Below the pieces are notes generated by a model. It did no database searches, was not told the origin of the DNA, and worked only from the letters and a program-made list of their open reading frames with translations. From assembly GCA_035500455.1 (NCBI GenBank), contig DATJXG010000114.1, positions 1 through 6,339 on the forward strand: 6,339 nucleotides of DNA, given 5' to 3'. Both the position numbers and the translations under genes were made by a program. Each line of letters begins with the position of its first letter. The first letter of the stretch is position 1. This document shows, piece after piece, positions 1-5,776 of the stretch. The stretch comes from DATJXG01 sp035500455. GTDB taxonomy: Bacteria > Acidobacteriota > Terriglobia > Terriglobales > Acidobacteriaceae.

Positions 1-936
1 GCGTATCTCGCCGGCAGCCTGCCGTTCCTGGGTGCGGCCTACGGATTCGCCGCCGAGCGCTTTCGCTACCAGGTTCGCAAAGTGGACGTCCCGGTCGCCA
101 ACCTGCCCAAAGCACTCGACGGCATGAAAATCGTCCAACTCAGCGACATCCACGCCGGCGACTTCATGCCCCGCGACGAAGTTGCCCGCGCCGTAGAAAT
201 GGCCAACGACCTGAAAGCCGATCTCGCCGTCGTAACCGGCGACTTCATCAGTAACGAGCACGATCCCCTCGAAGCCTGCATCGCCGAACTCAGCAAGCTC
301 CGCGCTCCGCTCGGCGCCTGGGGATGTAACGGGAATCACGAAATCTACGCCAACGCCGAAGCCGCCGCCCAGCAAGCCTTCGAGCGTTACGGAATGACGC
401 TGCTGCGCCAGCAGAACGCTCAGCTCGAATTCGCCGGCCAGAAGTTCAACTTGATCGGCGTGGACTACCAGCGCGACCACATGACCGCCAACGTCCCCAG
501 CGGCCCCATGCTGCAAGCGATCGAGCCGCTTATCAGCCGCCAAATGCCGAATATTCTGCTCTCGCACAACCCCAATTCTTTCCACCGCGCCGCCGAGTTG
601 GGGATTGAACTCAGCCTAGCCGGCCACACCCACGGCGGCCAGGTGAAGGTTGAGATCGTGGACCACAACATCACCCCCGCCCGCCTGATCACCGACTTCG
701 TAGCCGGCCTCTACCGCCTGCCCATGGGCAATGGCAACAACGGCGCCTCCGCGAGCCACAGCGCAGCAGCGCACAATGTCCTCAAGCAAGAGAAGGGAAA
801 CGTACTTTCCGGAACCGACGGCCACTCAGCCAGGAGCGCCGCCCTCTACGTCAACCGCGGCCTGGGAACCTTCGGCATGCCCGTCCGCCTGGGCGTCCCG
901 CCGGAGATCACACTGCTGACCCTGCGGACAGCATAG
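1..936 (+). CDS. Calcineurin-like metallophosphoesterase, YkuE/YaeI type, membrane-anchored (5' end cut by window)
   Basis: The reading frame is open from base 1, so the gene starts left of the window; the GTG at 82 is internal and not the likely start. Numbering from base 1, the first ~20 residues (AYLAGSLPFLGAAYGFAAER) look like the end of a membrane segment or leader. The metal-binding motifs of a dinuclear metallophosphoesterase follow in order: SDIH (D49, H51), GDF (D81), GNHE (N112, H113), SHNP (H189) and GHTHGG (H209, H211). The C-terminal YVNRGLGTFGMPVRLGVPPE block is typical of the YkuE/YaeI branch. The family hydrolyses phosphoester or pyrophosphate bonds; some members act on lipid or lipid A precursors at the membrane, but the substrate here cannot be told. 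Oddity: about 38 low-complexity residues rich in N, G, A, S and H (codons ~724-840) are inserted just before the conserved YVNRGLG block. It converges with the toxin-antitoxin pair and ends 32 bp from it. Confidence 0.93.
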   Translation, partial: AYLAGSLPFLGAAYGFAAERFRYQVRKVDVPVANLPKALDGMKIVQLSDIHAGDFMPRDEVARAVEMANDLKADLAVVTGDFISNEHDPLEACIAELSKLRAPLGAWGCNGNHEIYANAEAAAQQAFERYGMTLLRQQNAQLEFAGQKFNLIGVDYQRDHMTANVPSGPMLQAIEPLISRQMPNILLSHNPNSFHRAAELGIELSLAGHTHGGQVKVEIVDHNITPARLITDFVAGLYRLPMGNGNNGASASHSAAAHNVLKQEKGNVLSGTDGHSARSAALYVNRGLGTFGMPVRLGVPPEITLLTLRTA

Positions 937-968
937 CTAATGCCCCGCGAGCCAACTGCCGGTAGTTT

Positions 969-1226
969 CTACCTGTAAACTTCTCGCCGATGGCCAATCC
1001 GCACGATAACGATCACTACCCTTTGCTTCTCCACCCGGTAGATGATCCGGTAATCTCCAATCCGGATACGCCAGTGGTCCTTTTCTCCCTGAAACTTCCG
1101 CACTCCGGGAGGAAAGGGATTTTCGCGCAAGCCCTCGATTTTGGCGGAGATGCGTCGCTGGATTGGACGATCCAGTGCGCGCAGTTCGCGCAGAGCGGAA
1201 GCCGCGAACTCTATCGAGTACTGCAT
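969..1226 (-). CDS. RelE/ParE-family type II toxin
   Basis: An 85-residue protein with the full RelE/ParE layout: an N-terminal beta strand (QYSIEFAASALREL), two helices with the LDRPIQRRISAKIEGL stretch, then the antiparallel sheet with FQGEKDHWRIRIGDYRIIYR and a C-terminal HRREVYR. In RelE relatives the basic residues of the sheet and the C-terminal Arg/Tyr contact and cut mRNA in the ribosomal A site. The pattern WRIRIGDYRIIYRVE and the HRREVY ending favour a RelE-like mRNA interferase over a gyrase-poisoning ParE, but sequence alone does not settle this. It starts 13 nt after the antitoxin stop codon in the same orientation, so it is co-transcribed. No strong Shine-Dalgarno precedes the ATG, which fits translational coupling and low toxin output. 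Length is normal for the family and the gene looks intact. Confidence 0.92.
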   Translation of the reverse strand: MQYSIEFAASALRELRALDRPIQRRISAKIEGLRENPFPPGVRKFQGEKDHWRIRIGDYRIIYRVEKQRVVIVIVRIGHRREVYR

Positions 1227-1239
1227 GGCGGTCTGGTGC

Positions 1240-1485
1240 TTACAGTCCCAGCTCTCGCTTGATCTTCGACCACGGGATGGTCGGCTCCTTCAGCCGTTTG
1301 CGCACTTCCTCCAGGTCTGCCCGATCTTCGATCTGCTCTAGAAACTCCAGGTCTTCGATGGGCACGATCGCCGCCACCGGCTTCTTACGCCGGTGTACTA
1401 TGATTCTTTCGCCGCCATAGGCGGCGCGGCTGACCATGTCGGAGAAGTTCTGGCGTGCGGCGCTCGCGGTCAACTTGGGAGACAT
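1240..1485 (-). CDS. Phd/YefM-family antitoxin
   Basis: An 81-residue protein beginning MSPKLTASAARQNFSDMVSRA, the typical Phd/YefM N-terminal DNA-binding fold. It continues with GGERIIVHRRKKPVAAIVPIEDLEFLE, the conserved core. The acidic and basic C-terminal tail (IEDRADLEEVRKRLKEP) would wrap and neutralise the toxin. I chose the ATG at 1485 rather than the in-frame ATG at 1581. The extra 32 residues do not resemble the family, an AAGGA ribosome binding site lies 10 nt upstream (1500-1496), and the apparent promoter lies inside the longer frame. Antitoxin first, toxin second is the usual order. Members of this family repress their own promoter, more tightly with toxin bound; the repeated words upstream are the probable operators. 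Confidence 0.92.
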   Translation of the reverse strand: MSPKLTASAARQNFSDMVSRAAYGGERIIVHRRKKPVAAIVPIEDLEFLEQIEDRADLEEVRKRLKEPTIPWSKIKRELGL

Positions 1486-1516
1486 GGCTTTACCGTCCTT
1501 AGAAGTTACAAAACGT

Positions 1517-1565
1517 ACAATTGGTATAATAGCACAATTGGTACAAATTGCGCAAACAATCGGTA
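1517..1565. promoter_or_regulatory. Operator-like cluster: three copies of ACAATYGGTA
   Basis: ACAATTGGTA occurs at 1517-1526 and 1534-1543, and ACAATCGGTA (9/10) at 1556-1565. Start-to-start spacing is 17 and 22 bp. The core CAATTG is palindromic and the surrounding TACAATTGGTA is nearly self-complementary. The copies overlap the proposed -10 and -35 of the toxin-antitoxin promoter. This fits binding sites for the Phd/YefM-type antitoxin or its complex with the toxin, which in this family cooperatively occupies repeated palindromes. Binding is inferred. Confidence 0.55.
1526..1555 (-). promoter_or_regulatory. Probable sigma-70-type promoter of the antitoxin-toxin operon
   Basis: On the minus strand TTGCGC (1555-1550) is followed after 18 nt by TATTAT (1531-1526), a reasonable -35/-10 pair for a housekeeping sigma factor. 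It lies about 40 nt upstream of the antitoxin ATG at 1485. The stretch is markedly AT-rich compared with its surroundings and overlaps the operator-like repeats. The spacing and the -10 match are visible; the promoter assignment is inferred. Confidence 0.5.
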
Positions 1566-1676
1566 CAGTTGGGCTGTTCATACACTAGGTGCGTGCACCC
1601 GCTATGAAAGCAAGTCTCGCGAATCAAGTTTGGAGTTTCGAAGGAATCGGTGGGAATATTAGAAGAGAAGCGGGAT

Positions 1677-1680
1677 GAGG
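1677..1680 (+). promoter_or_regulatory. Shine-Dalgarno GAGG for the small membrane ORF
   Basis: GAGG, within GATGAGG, ends 7 nt before the ATG at 1688. This is ideal spacing and the main argument that the short ORF downstream is translated. Confidence 0.5.
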
Positions 1681-1687
1681 CAACAAG

Positions 1688-1858
1688 ATGAAACGCGCAC
1701 TGTTAATCGCGGCCGCGATCGTCGCCTCGGCTGTCTTCGACTTTTATTGCGGCTACCATGAGGGTAGATCAGTACTGAGTGGGTCAGTTTGGGTCATTGG
1801 CGGCCTAGCCATATTGGCCCTTTTCTGGTGCTTCTGCTTCTACCGCCAACGCTCTTAA
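1688..1858 (+). CDS. Small hypothetical membrane protein, 56 residues, two predicted helices
   Basis: The ORF begins ATG at 1688 and ends TAA at 1856-1858. The protein starts MKRALLIAAAIVASAVFDFY, a basic N-terminus and a hydrophobic helix. A short polar loop follows (CGYHEGRSVLSG, about residues 21-32). A second hydrophobic helix (VWVIGGLAILALFWCFCFY, 34-52) precedes a basic tail, RQRS. Positive charges at both ends suggest both termini in the cytoplasm with a short outside loop. Three cysteines (21, 48, 50) are present. A GAGG ribosome binding site sits 7 nt upstream. I recognise no family. It lies 53 nt upstream of the E1 beta gene on the same strand and could share its transcript. The first helix could also be read as a signal peptide. 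Coding status is moderately likely, not certain. Confidence 0.55.
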   Translation: MKRALLIAAAIVASAVFDFYCGYHEGRSVLSGSVWVIGGLAILALFWCFCFYRQRS

Positions 1859-1911
1859 GCAAACTGAGAAATTTGCTACCGAACTCTAAGGCACTAGCGA
1901 CAAAAGAATCT

Positions 1912-2886
1912 ATGCCCCAACTCACCTACCTCGAAGCCATCCGCCAGGGAATCTGGGAAGAAATGGAACGCGACCCCACCGTCTTCTGCCTCGGCGAGGA
2001 CATCGGCATCTACGGCGGCGCCTTCAAAGTCACCGACGGCTTCATCGACCGCTTCGGCCCCGAGCGCGTCATCGACACCCCCATCGCCGAATCCGCCATC
2101 GTAGGCGCGGCCTTCGGCGCGTCACTCACCGGCATGAGGCCCGTCGCCGAGTTCCAGTTCATGGACTTCATCGCCTGCGCCATGAACCAGATCTCCAACA
2201 TGGTGGCCAAAACCCACTACCTCTGGGGCGCTCCCGCGCCGCTCGTCCTGCGCGGCCCCAGCGGCGGATACGTCCACGGCGGCCCGTTCCATTCCCAGAA
2301 CCCCGAGATGTGGTTCGTGCACAACCCGGGGCTGAAGGTCGTCTGCCCCGCCAGCGCCTATGACGCCAAAGGCCTCATCAAAGCCTCCATCCGCGACAAC
2401 AACCCGGTCGTTTTCTTCGAGCACAAATATCTCTATCGCAGAATCAAAGAAGAAGTCCCCGCCGGCGACTACATCGTGCCCTTAGGCAAAGCCCGCGTTG
2501 CCCGCGAAGGCCGCGACCTCAGCCTCATCACCTACGCCGCCATGGTCCACACCGCCCTCGAGGCCGCCGATGTTCTGAGCAAAGAGGGCATCGACCTCGA
2601 AGTCCTCGACCTGCGCACGCTCGCCCCGCTCGACACCGAAGCCATCGTCAAAACCGTGCGCAAGACCAGCAAGGTCATCATCCTGCACGAGCACTCCCGC
2701 ACCGGAGGCATCGCCGGAGAAATCGCCGCCATCATCAACGAGCAAGCCTTCGACGATCTCGACGGCCCCATCCTCCGCATCGCCGGCCTCGATTCCGCCA
2801 TCCCGTTCTCCCCGCCCCAGGAAGAATATTTCCTGCCAAAGATCGCCGATGTAGTGCGGGAAGCCCGTAAACTGAATGCGTACTAA
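1912..2886 (+). CDS. pdhB: 2-oxoacid (pyruvate or branched-chain) dehydrogenase E1 component, beta subunit
   Basis: A 324-residue protein of the usual E1 beta length, intact throughout. It supplies half of the thiamine diphosphate site of the alpha2beta2 E1 enzyme. E1 decarboxylates a 2-oxoacid and passes the acyl group to the lipoyl domain of E2. Visible family features are LGEDIGIYGGAFKVTDGF (28-45), DTPIAES with the cofactor-activating glutamate at E60, the RPVAEFQFMDF block (76-86), and RGPSGG...GGPFHSQNPE with the conserved histidine H127. The C-terminal transketolase-like domain carries DLRTLAPLD (233-241) and the HEHSRTGGIAGEI motif (259-271). The start at 1912 gives MPQLTYLEAIRQG, the canonical beginning; 41 upstream in-frame codons do not resemble the family. 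The ribosome binding site is weak (AAAAGA). No E1 alpha, E2 or E3 gene is adjacent. The symbol is approximate, since pyruvate, acetoin and branched-chain E1 beta proteins are hard to separate by eye. Confidence 0.93.
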   Translation: MPQLTYLEAIRQGIWEEMERDPTVFCLGEDIGIYGGAFKVTDGFIDRFGPERVIDTPIAESAIVGAAFGASLTGMRPVAEFQFMDFIACAMNQISNMVAKTHYLWGAPAPLVLRGPSGGYVHGGPFHSQNPEMWFVHNPGLKVVCPASAYDAKGLIKASIRDNNPVVFFEHKYLYRRIKEEVPAGDYIVPLGKARVAREGRDLSLITYAAMVHTALEAADVLSKEGIDLEVLDLRTLAPLDTEAIVKTVRKTSKVIILHEHSRTGGIAGEIAAIINEQAFDDLDGPILRIAGLDSAIPFSPPQEEYFLPKIADVVREARKLNAY

Positions 2887-2889
2887 GGA

Positions 2890-3000
2890 ATTGCCGATTG
2901 CCGGTTTTTGACTGTTGATTGTTAATTGCTGATTGTTAAATTGATGGCAGCGGCTCTCAATCGAAAATCAGCAATCAACAGTCAACAATCAACAATCCCC
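2890..3000. repeat. Two facing tandem heptamer arrays forming a large inverted repeat
   Basis: From 2890 to 2938 seven in-phase heptamers follow each other: ATTGCCG twice, then GTTTTTG, ACTGTTG, ATTGTTA, ATTGCTG and ATTGTTA. From 2959 to 3000 six in-phase heptamers of the complementary type follow: AATCGAA, AATCAGC, AATCAAC, AGTCAAC, AATCAAC, AATCCCC. The 14 bases at 2908-2921 are perfectly complementary to 2972-2985, and 2929-2934 to 2966-2971. Together they make a 20-bp stem with a single heptamer (2922-2928) bulged out and a 31-nt loop. The array fills the gap between the E1 beta stop and the cytochrome start and ends 6 nt before that gene's Shine-Dalgarno. There is no U-run, so it is not a classic terminator. 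It resembles the short tandem heptanucleotide repeats known from cyanobacterial intergenic regions, and is probably a dispersed element. Confidence 0.75.
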
Positions 3001-3015
3001 AACCCCGGAGAGTCC

Positions 3016-3567
3016 ATGCGTAATTTCATTCTCGGCATCATCGTCACCCTGCTGGTTCTCGCTCTCGGTGGCTGGGCTATTGCCATGCTCGGCTTCCTCC
3101 CCACCAACGCCGATGCCACTCCGCCCCACTTCGAAATGCACTTTGCCATGACCGCCCTCGATGCCTCCATGGAAAAGCACGCCCCCCGGGCCACCAATCC
3201 CATTCCCGCCACCGACGACAACCTCATCTCCGGCATGAAGATCTACACCATGAACTGCGCCCAGTGCCACGGCGGGCTCGACAACAAACCCAGCCCGCTG
3301 CAGCACCACTTCTATCCGCCCGCGCCGCAACTCATCCTGCACCCGCTCGACGACCCCGAGTGGCACATCTTCTACTCCGTCCGCACCGGCATCCGCTACA
3401 GCGCCATGCCCGCCTGGGACAACGTCCTCTCCAGCGACGATATGTGGAAAGTAACCGGCTTCCTCTCCCACCTGGAAAAGCTCCCGCCCGCCGTGCAGCA
3501 GTACTGGCAAACCTCCACCGGCGCCACGCCGCCCGCCCATCAGGAGGAAGAAGAGCATCATCACTAA
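3016..3567 (+). CDS. Membrane-anchored monohaem cytochrome c
   Basis: A 183-residue protein. Residues 1-27 (MRNFILGIIVTLLVLALGGW and following) form an uncleaved or cleavable export helix, placing the rest on the outer face of the membrane. One haem c site is present, CAQCH (C81, C84, H85), and the YSAMPAW motif supplies the likely axial methionine, M131. Spacing and the closing helix (DDMWKVTGFLSHLEKLP) fit a class I cytochrome c domain, so it probably carries electrons in the periplasm; the partner is unknown. The start at 3016 has GGAG 5 nt upstream and gives a proper leader; the frame is open further upstream, but those 30 codons encode the heptamer repeat. The protein ends in HQEEEEHHH, an acidic-histidine tail not needed for the fold and possibly metal-binding. 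It may be expressed alone or read through from the E1 beta gene. Confidence 0.9.
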   Translation: MRNFILGIIVTLLVLALGGWAIAMLGFLPTNADATPPHFEMHFAMTALDASMEKHAPRATNPIPATDDNLISGMKIYTMNCAQCHGGLDNKPSPLQHHFYPPAPQLILHPLDDPEWHIFYSVRTGIRYSAMPAWDNVLSSDDMWKVTGFLSHLEKLPPAVQQYWQTSTGATPPAHQEEEEHHH

Positions 3568-3588
3568 AGCCCCAGCGTGACCTCTTTT

Positions 3589-3606
3589 TTCTTTGCGTTC
3601 TTTGCG
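3589..3606. repeat. Tandem 9-bp duplication TTCTTTGCG x2
   Basis: TTCTTTGCG at 3589-3597 is repeated perfectly at 3598-3606, in a T-rich stretch 21 nt after the cytochrome stop and followed by GTTAAAAT. There is a run of six T just before (3585-3590) but no hairpin in front of it, so a terminator call is not supported. The word has the look of a dispersed intergenic repeat. Confidence 0.6.
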
Positions 3607-3628
3607 GTTAAAATCCGCCTGCGACCAT

Positions 3629-3660
3629 TCTAGGTCCAACCTGATCTAGGTCCAACCTGA
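3629..3660. repeat. Perfect tandem 16-bp duplication upstream of the response regulator
   Basis: TCTAGGTCCAACCTGA occurs at 3629-3644 and again, with no spacer, at 3645-3660. The unit is not palindromic. It lies about 30 bp upstream of the proposed operator at 3691. It may be a recent slippage duplication or a second pair of binding sites; the sequence does not decide between them. Confidence 0.8.
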
Positions 3661-3690
3661 GTTGTCGCCTAAGTGTTCCTCGCCGCTCCC

Positions 3691-3705
3691 GACACTTCTT
3701 TACAC
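3691..3705. promoter_or_regulatory. Probable response-regulator operator upstream of the CpxR-like gene
   Basis: GACACTTCTTTACAC contains two half-sites, GACAC and TACAC, whose starts are 10 bp apart. This is one helical turn, the tandem arrangement that OmpR/CpxR-type regulators bind. A 14/15 match occurs at 5927-5941 before the secreted repeat protein, and both are followed within a few bases by GTCCTC. The site ends 37 nt before the ATG at 3743, at the distance expected for a site near the -35 of this operon's promoter. Autoregulation is inferred from position and the repeated word. Confidence 0.55.
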
Positions 3706-3742
3706 TGTCCTCAGCACCGTCCGTGCACAATAGAGCTGAGCT

Positions 3743-4426
3743 ATGGTTCCCGTACTTCTGGTAGACGACGACATCGAACTCTGCGCTTCCCTCACCAAGC
3801 TCCTCGCCATGGAAGGATTCACCGCCACCTCCGTCCACGACGCCGAATCCGGTGCACGCGAAGCCCTGCACGAGAAATACCAGCTCATCGTTCTCGACGT
3901 CATGCTCCCCGGCGGCGACGGCCGCAAAGTCCTCCGCCGCATCCGCCTGAACTCGCTGGTTCCCGTCATCATGCTCACCGCCCGCGGCGACGAAGGCGAT
4001 CGCATCTCCGGCCTCGAAGCCGGAGCCGACGACTACCTCCCCAAACCCTTCAGCCCCCGCGAACTCATCGCCCGCATGCGCGCTGTCCTGCGCCGCAAGG
4101 AACCCGCGGCCGCTCCCGATGTCTTCAAGCTGGGCGACTTGGAAATCCGCGGCAAAACCCGCCAGGTCCTGCAGGAAGGCAAAGACGTCCTACTCACCGG
4201 CGCAGAATTCGACATCCTGCTCCTCCTCGTCCGCTCCGCCGGAAAAGTCCTCTCCCGCGACGAAATCGCCGAAGCCGCTCTCGGCCGCCCCGTCGGCCCC
4301 CTCGACCGCAGCATCGATAACCACGTCAGCAATCTGCGCAAGAAGCTGGGCGCCACTATCGGCAAGCGCGAACGCATCCGCAACGTGCGCGGTACCGGCT
4401 ACATTTACACCGGGGAAGGCGAATAG
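3743..4426 (+). CDS. CpxR-like OmpR-family response regulator
   Basis: A 227-residue DNA-binding regulator. The receiver domain (about 1-118) has the acidic cluster DDD at 8-10, phosphoacceptor D52 in LDVMLP, T79 in MLTARG and K101 in PKPF. The stretch MLTARGDEGDRISGLEAGADDYLPKPF closely follows CpxR. An alanine- and proline-containing linker (about 119-127) leads to the winged-helix domain (about 130-225), with the recognition-helix region DRSIDNHVSNLRKKLG and the wing ending RNVRGTGYIY. Phosphorylation by the adjacent kinase should promote dimer binding to direct repeats. All key residues are intact. The kinase start codon follows the TAG with no gap, indicating translational coupling. The proposed operator 37 nt upstream suggests autoregulation. 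The start at 3743 gives an N-terminus (MVPVLLVDDD) that needs no extension. The CpxR resemblance is by eye; orthology is not shown. Confidence 0.95.
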   Translation: MVPVLLVDDDIELCASLTKLLAMEGFTATSVHDAESGAREALHEKYQLIVLDVMLPGGDGRKVLRRIRLNSLVPVIMLTARGDEGDRISGLEAGADDYLPKPFSPRELIARMRAVLRRKEPAAAPDVFKLGDLEIRGKTRQVLQEGKDVLLTGAEFDILLLLVRSAGKVLSRDEIAEAALGRPVGPLDRSIDNHVSNLRKKLGATIGKRERIRNVRGTGYIYTGEGE

Positions 4427-5776
4427 ATGCGCACCATCTTCGCCAAGATCTTTTTCTGGTTCTGGCTGGCCATCGCCGGTGTCACCCTCTCCGTCCTGCT
4501 CATCACGGTCATCAGCGGCGTGCAACCTCTCGGCCGCCGCTGGATGGCCCACACTCTGGATCTCTACGCCTCCAGCGCCGTTGATTTCTACACCCACGGC
4601 GGCGCGCCGCAGTTAAGCAAGTATTTGAATGACATCCAGGAATCCTCCGGCATCCGCGCCACTCTCATCGACCCCCAAGGCAACGATGTCCTGGGCGCCG
4701 GCCTGCCCGCCCGCAGCGAGTGGATCCTGGCCGCCGCCCGTCGCGACGGCGAATCCAAATTTCACACCGGGTGGATCTGGCTCGCCGCCTCCGTGGTTCA
4801 TACCCCTCAAGGCAACTTCATCCTCGTGGCCCGCATATTTCCCCTGCGCGGCTTCTGGAACCAGGCCAACCTGGAAGCGGTGCTTCTCCGCTGGGCCATT
4901 GCCTTGCTCTCTGCCGGCCTCCTGTGCTGGCTCATCGCCCGCCACATCACCGCTCCCATCGCGGCGCTGCAAACCGCCGCCCGGCGCATCGCCGATGGCG
5001 ACCTATCCGTCCGCGCCACCCCCGGCATTCCCCCGCGCAACGACGAACTCGCCGACCTCGCCCGCGATTTCGACCGCATGGCCGACCGCGTCCAATCGCT
5101 CGTAGGCAAGCAACAGGAACTCCTGGCGGATATTTCTCACGAGCTGCGCTCCCCGCTCGCCCGCCTCTCCGTCTGCCTGGAACTCGCCCGCCGTGGCGAC
5201 ACCGACGCCATGGAGAAAATGCAAGCCGATCTCGATCGCCTCGACGTTCTCATCGGCCAGGTCCTCACCCTCACTCGGCTGCACCTGCAGGAGGGAACCA
5301 AAATCAAGACTCAGGTGAATCTGCGCTCCATCCTCGAAAGCGTCGCAGCTGACGCCGCCTTCGAAGGCAAAAGCGCGGAAAAGTCTGTAGTCATCACCCA
5401 GGCCGAGGACTGCTGGGTGCCCGGCGACGCCGAACTTCTGCGCAGCGGAATCGAAAACATCGTGCGTAACGCCCTGCGTTACACCCGCCCGCAAACCGCG
5501 GTAGAGATCAGCCTCCTCCGTCGCAACGGTCCCGCCCCCGCCGCCGTCGTCACCGTCCAGGACCACGGCCCCGGCGTCCCCGAGGACGCCCTGCCCCGCC
5601 TCTTCGAGCCCTTCTACCGCGTAGAGCAGTCCCGCGACCGCTGTTCCGGCGGCAGCGGCTTAGGCCTGGCCATCGCCCAAAAGGTAGTCTCCCTCCACCG
5701 CGGTGCCATCAAGGCCAGCAACCGCCCCCAGGGCGGCCTCGCCATGCAAATTTCCCTCCCCCTCAAACCCGTGTAG
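4427..5776 (+). CDS. CpxA-like sensor histidine kinase
   Basis: A 449-residue inner-membrane kinase with classic order. TM1 is at about 8-30 (FFWFWLAIAGVTLSVLLITV). An extracytoplasmic sensor domain of about 120 residues (31-150) carries TLIDPQGNDVLG, a short PAS/CpxA-like periplasmic signature. TM2 is at about 152-171. HAMP (172-225) contains ITAPIAAL and GDLSVR. The dimerisation/phosphoacceptor helix has the H-box ISHELRSPLARL with H238. The ATPase domain carries the N-box ENIVRNALRYT (N344, N348), G1 DHGPG (379-383), the F-box LFEPFYR and G2 GGSGLGLAIA (408-416). All catalytic residues are present. It should sense envelope conditions and phosphorylate, and probably dephosphorylate, the regulator encoded just upstream. 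Its ATG directly follows that gene's stop. The stop codon overlaps the GC-rich hairpin at 5776. The ligand is unknown. Confidence 0.95.
   Translation: MRTIFAKIFFWFWLAIAGVTLSVLLITVISGVQPLGRRWMAHTLDLYASSAVDFYTHGGAPQLSKYLNDIQESSGIRATLIDPQGNDVLGAGLPARSEWILAAARRDGESKFHTGWIWLAASVVHTPQGNFILVARIFPLRGFWNQANLEAVLLRWAIALLSAGLLCWLIARHITAPIAALQTAARRIADGDLSVRATPGIPPRNDELADLARDFDRMADRVQSLVGKQQELLADISHELRSPLARLSVCLELARRGDTDAMEKMQADLDRLDVLIGQVLTLTRLHLQEGTKIKTQVNLRSILESVAADAAFEGKSAEKSVVITQAEDCWVPGDAELLRSGIENIVRNALRYTRPQTAVEISLLRRNGPAPAAVVTVQDHGPGVPEDALPRLFEPFYRVEQSRDRCSGGSGLGLAIAQKVVSLHRGAIKASNRPQGGLAMQISLPLKPV

Noticed and set aside
1525..1530. Plus-strand TATAAT as a promoter towards the right
   Set aside because: No acceptable -35 lies about 17 bp upstream (GAAGTT). 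The minus-strand promoter better explains the AT-rich patch.
1486..1581. Longer antitoxin starting at the ATG at 1581
   Set aside because: The extension contains the apparent promoter and operator repeats and has no family similarity; the internal ATG at 1485 has an AAGGA upstream.
1588..1599. Short palindrome GGTGCGTGCACC
   Set aside because: Only 5-bp arms with a 2-base centre, too short to call a hairpin or binding site without a second copy.
1789..1911. Longer E1 beta reading with a start at 1789
   Set aside because: The 41 extra residues do not resemble E1 beta or a targeting signal, and overlap the small membrane ORF in another frame. The canonical start MPQLTYLEAIRQG is at 1912.
2890..3000. 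Heptamer arrays as a CRISPR array
   Set aside because: Units are 7 bp with no unique spacers, and the two halves are inverted.
2989..3639. 216-residue minus-strand ORF over the cytochrome gene
   Set aside because: It is antisense to a clear CxxCH cytochrome, is Gly/Val-rich as expected from a shadow frame in GC-rich DNA, and shows no motif.
3673..4320. 215-residue Arg/Pro/His-rich plus-strand ORF over the response regulator
   Set aside because: Out-of-frame shadow of the regulator with extreme composition; the true frame has all receiver and winged-helix motifs.
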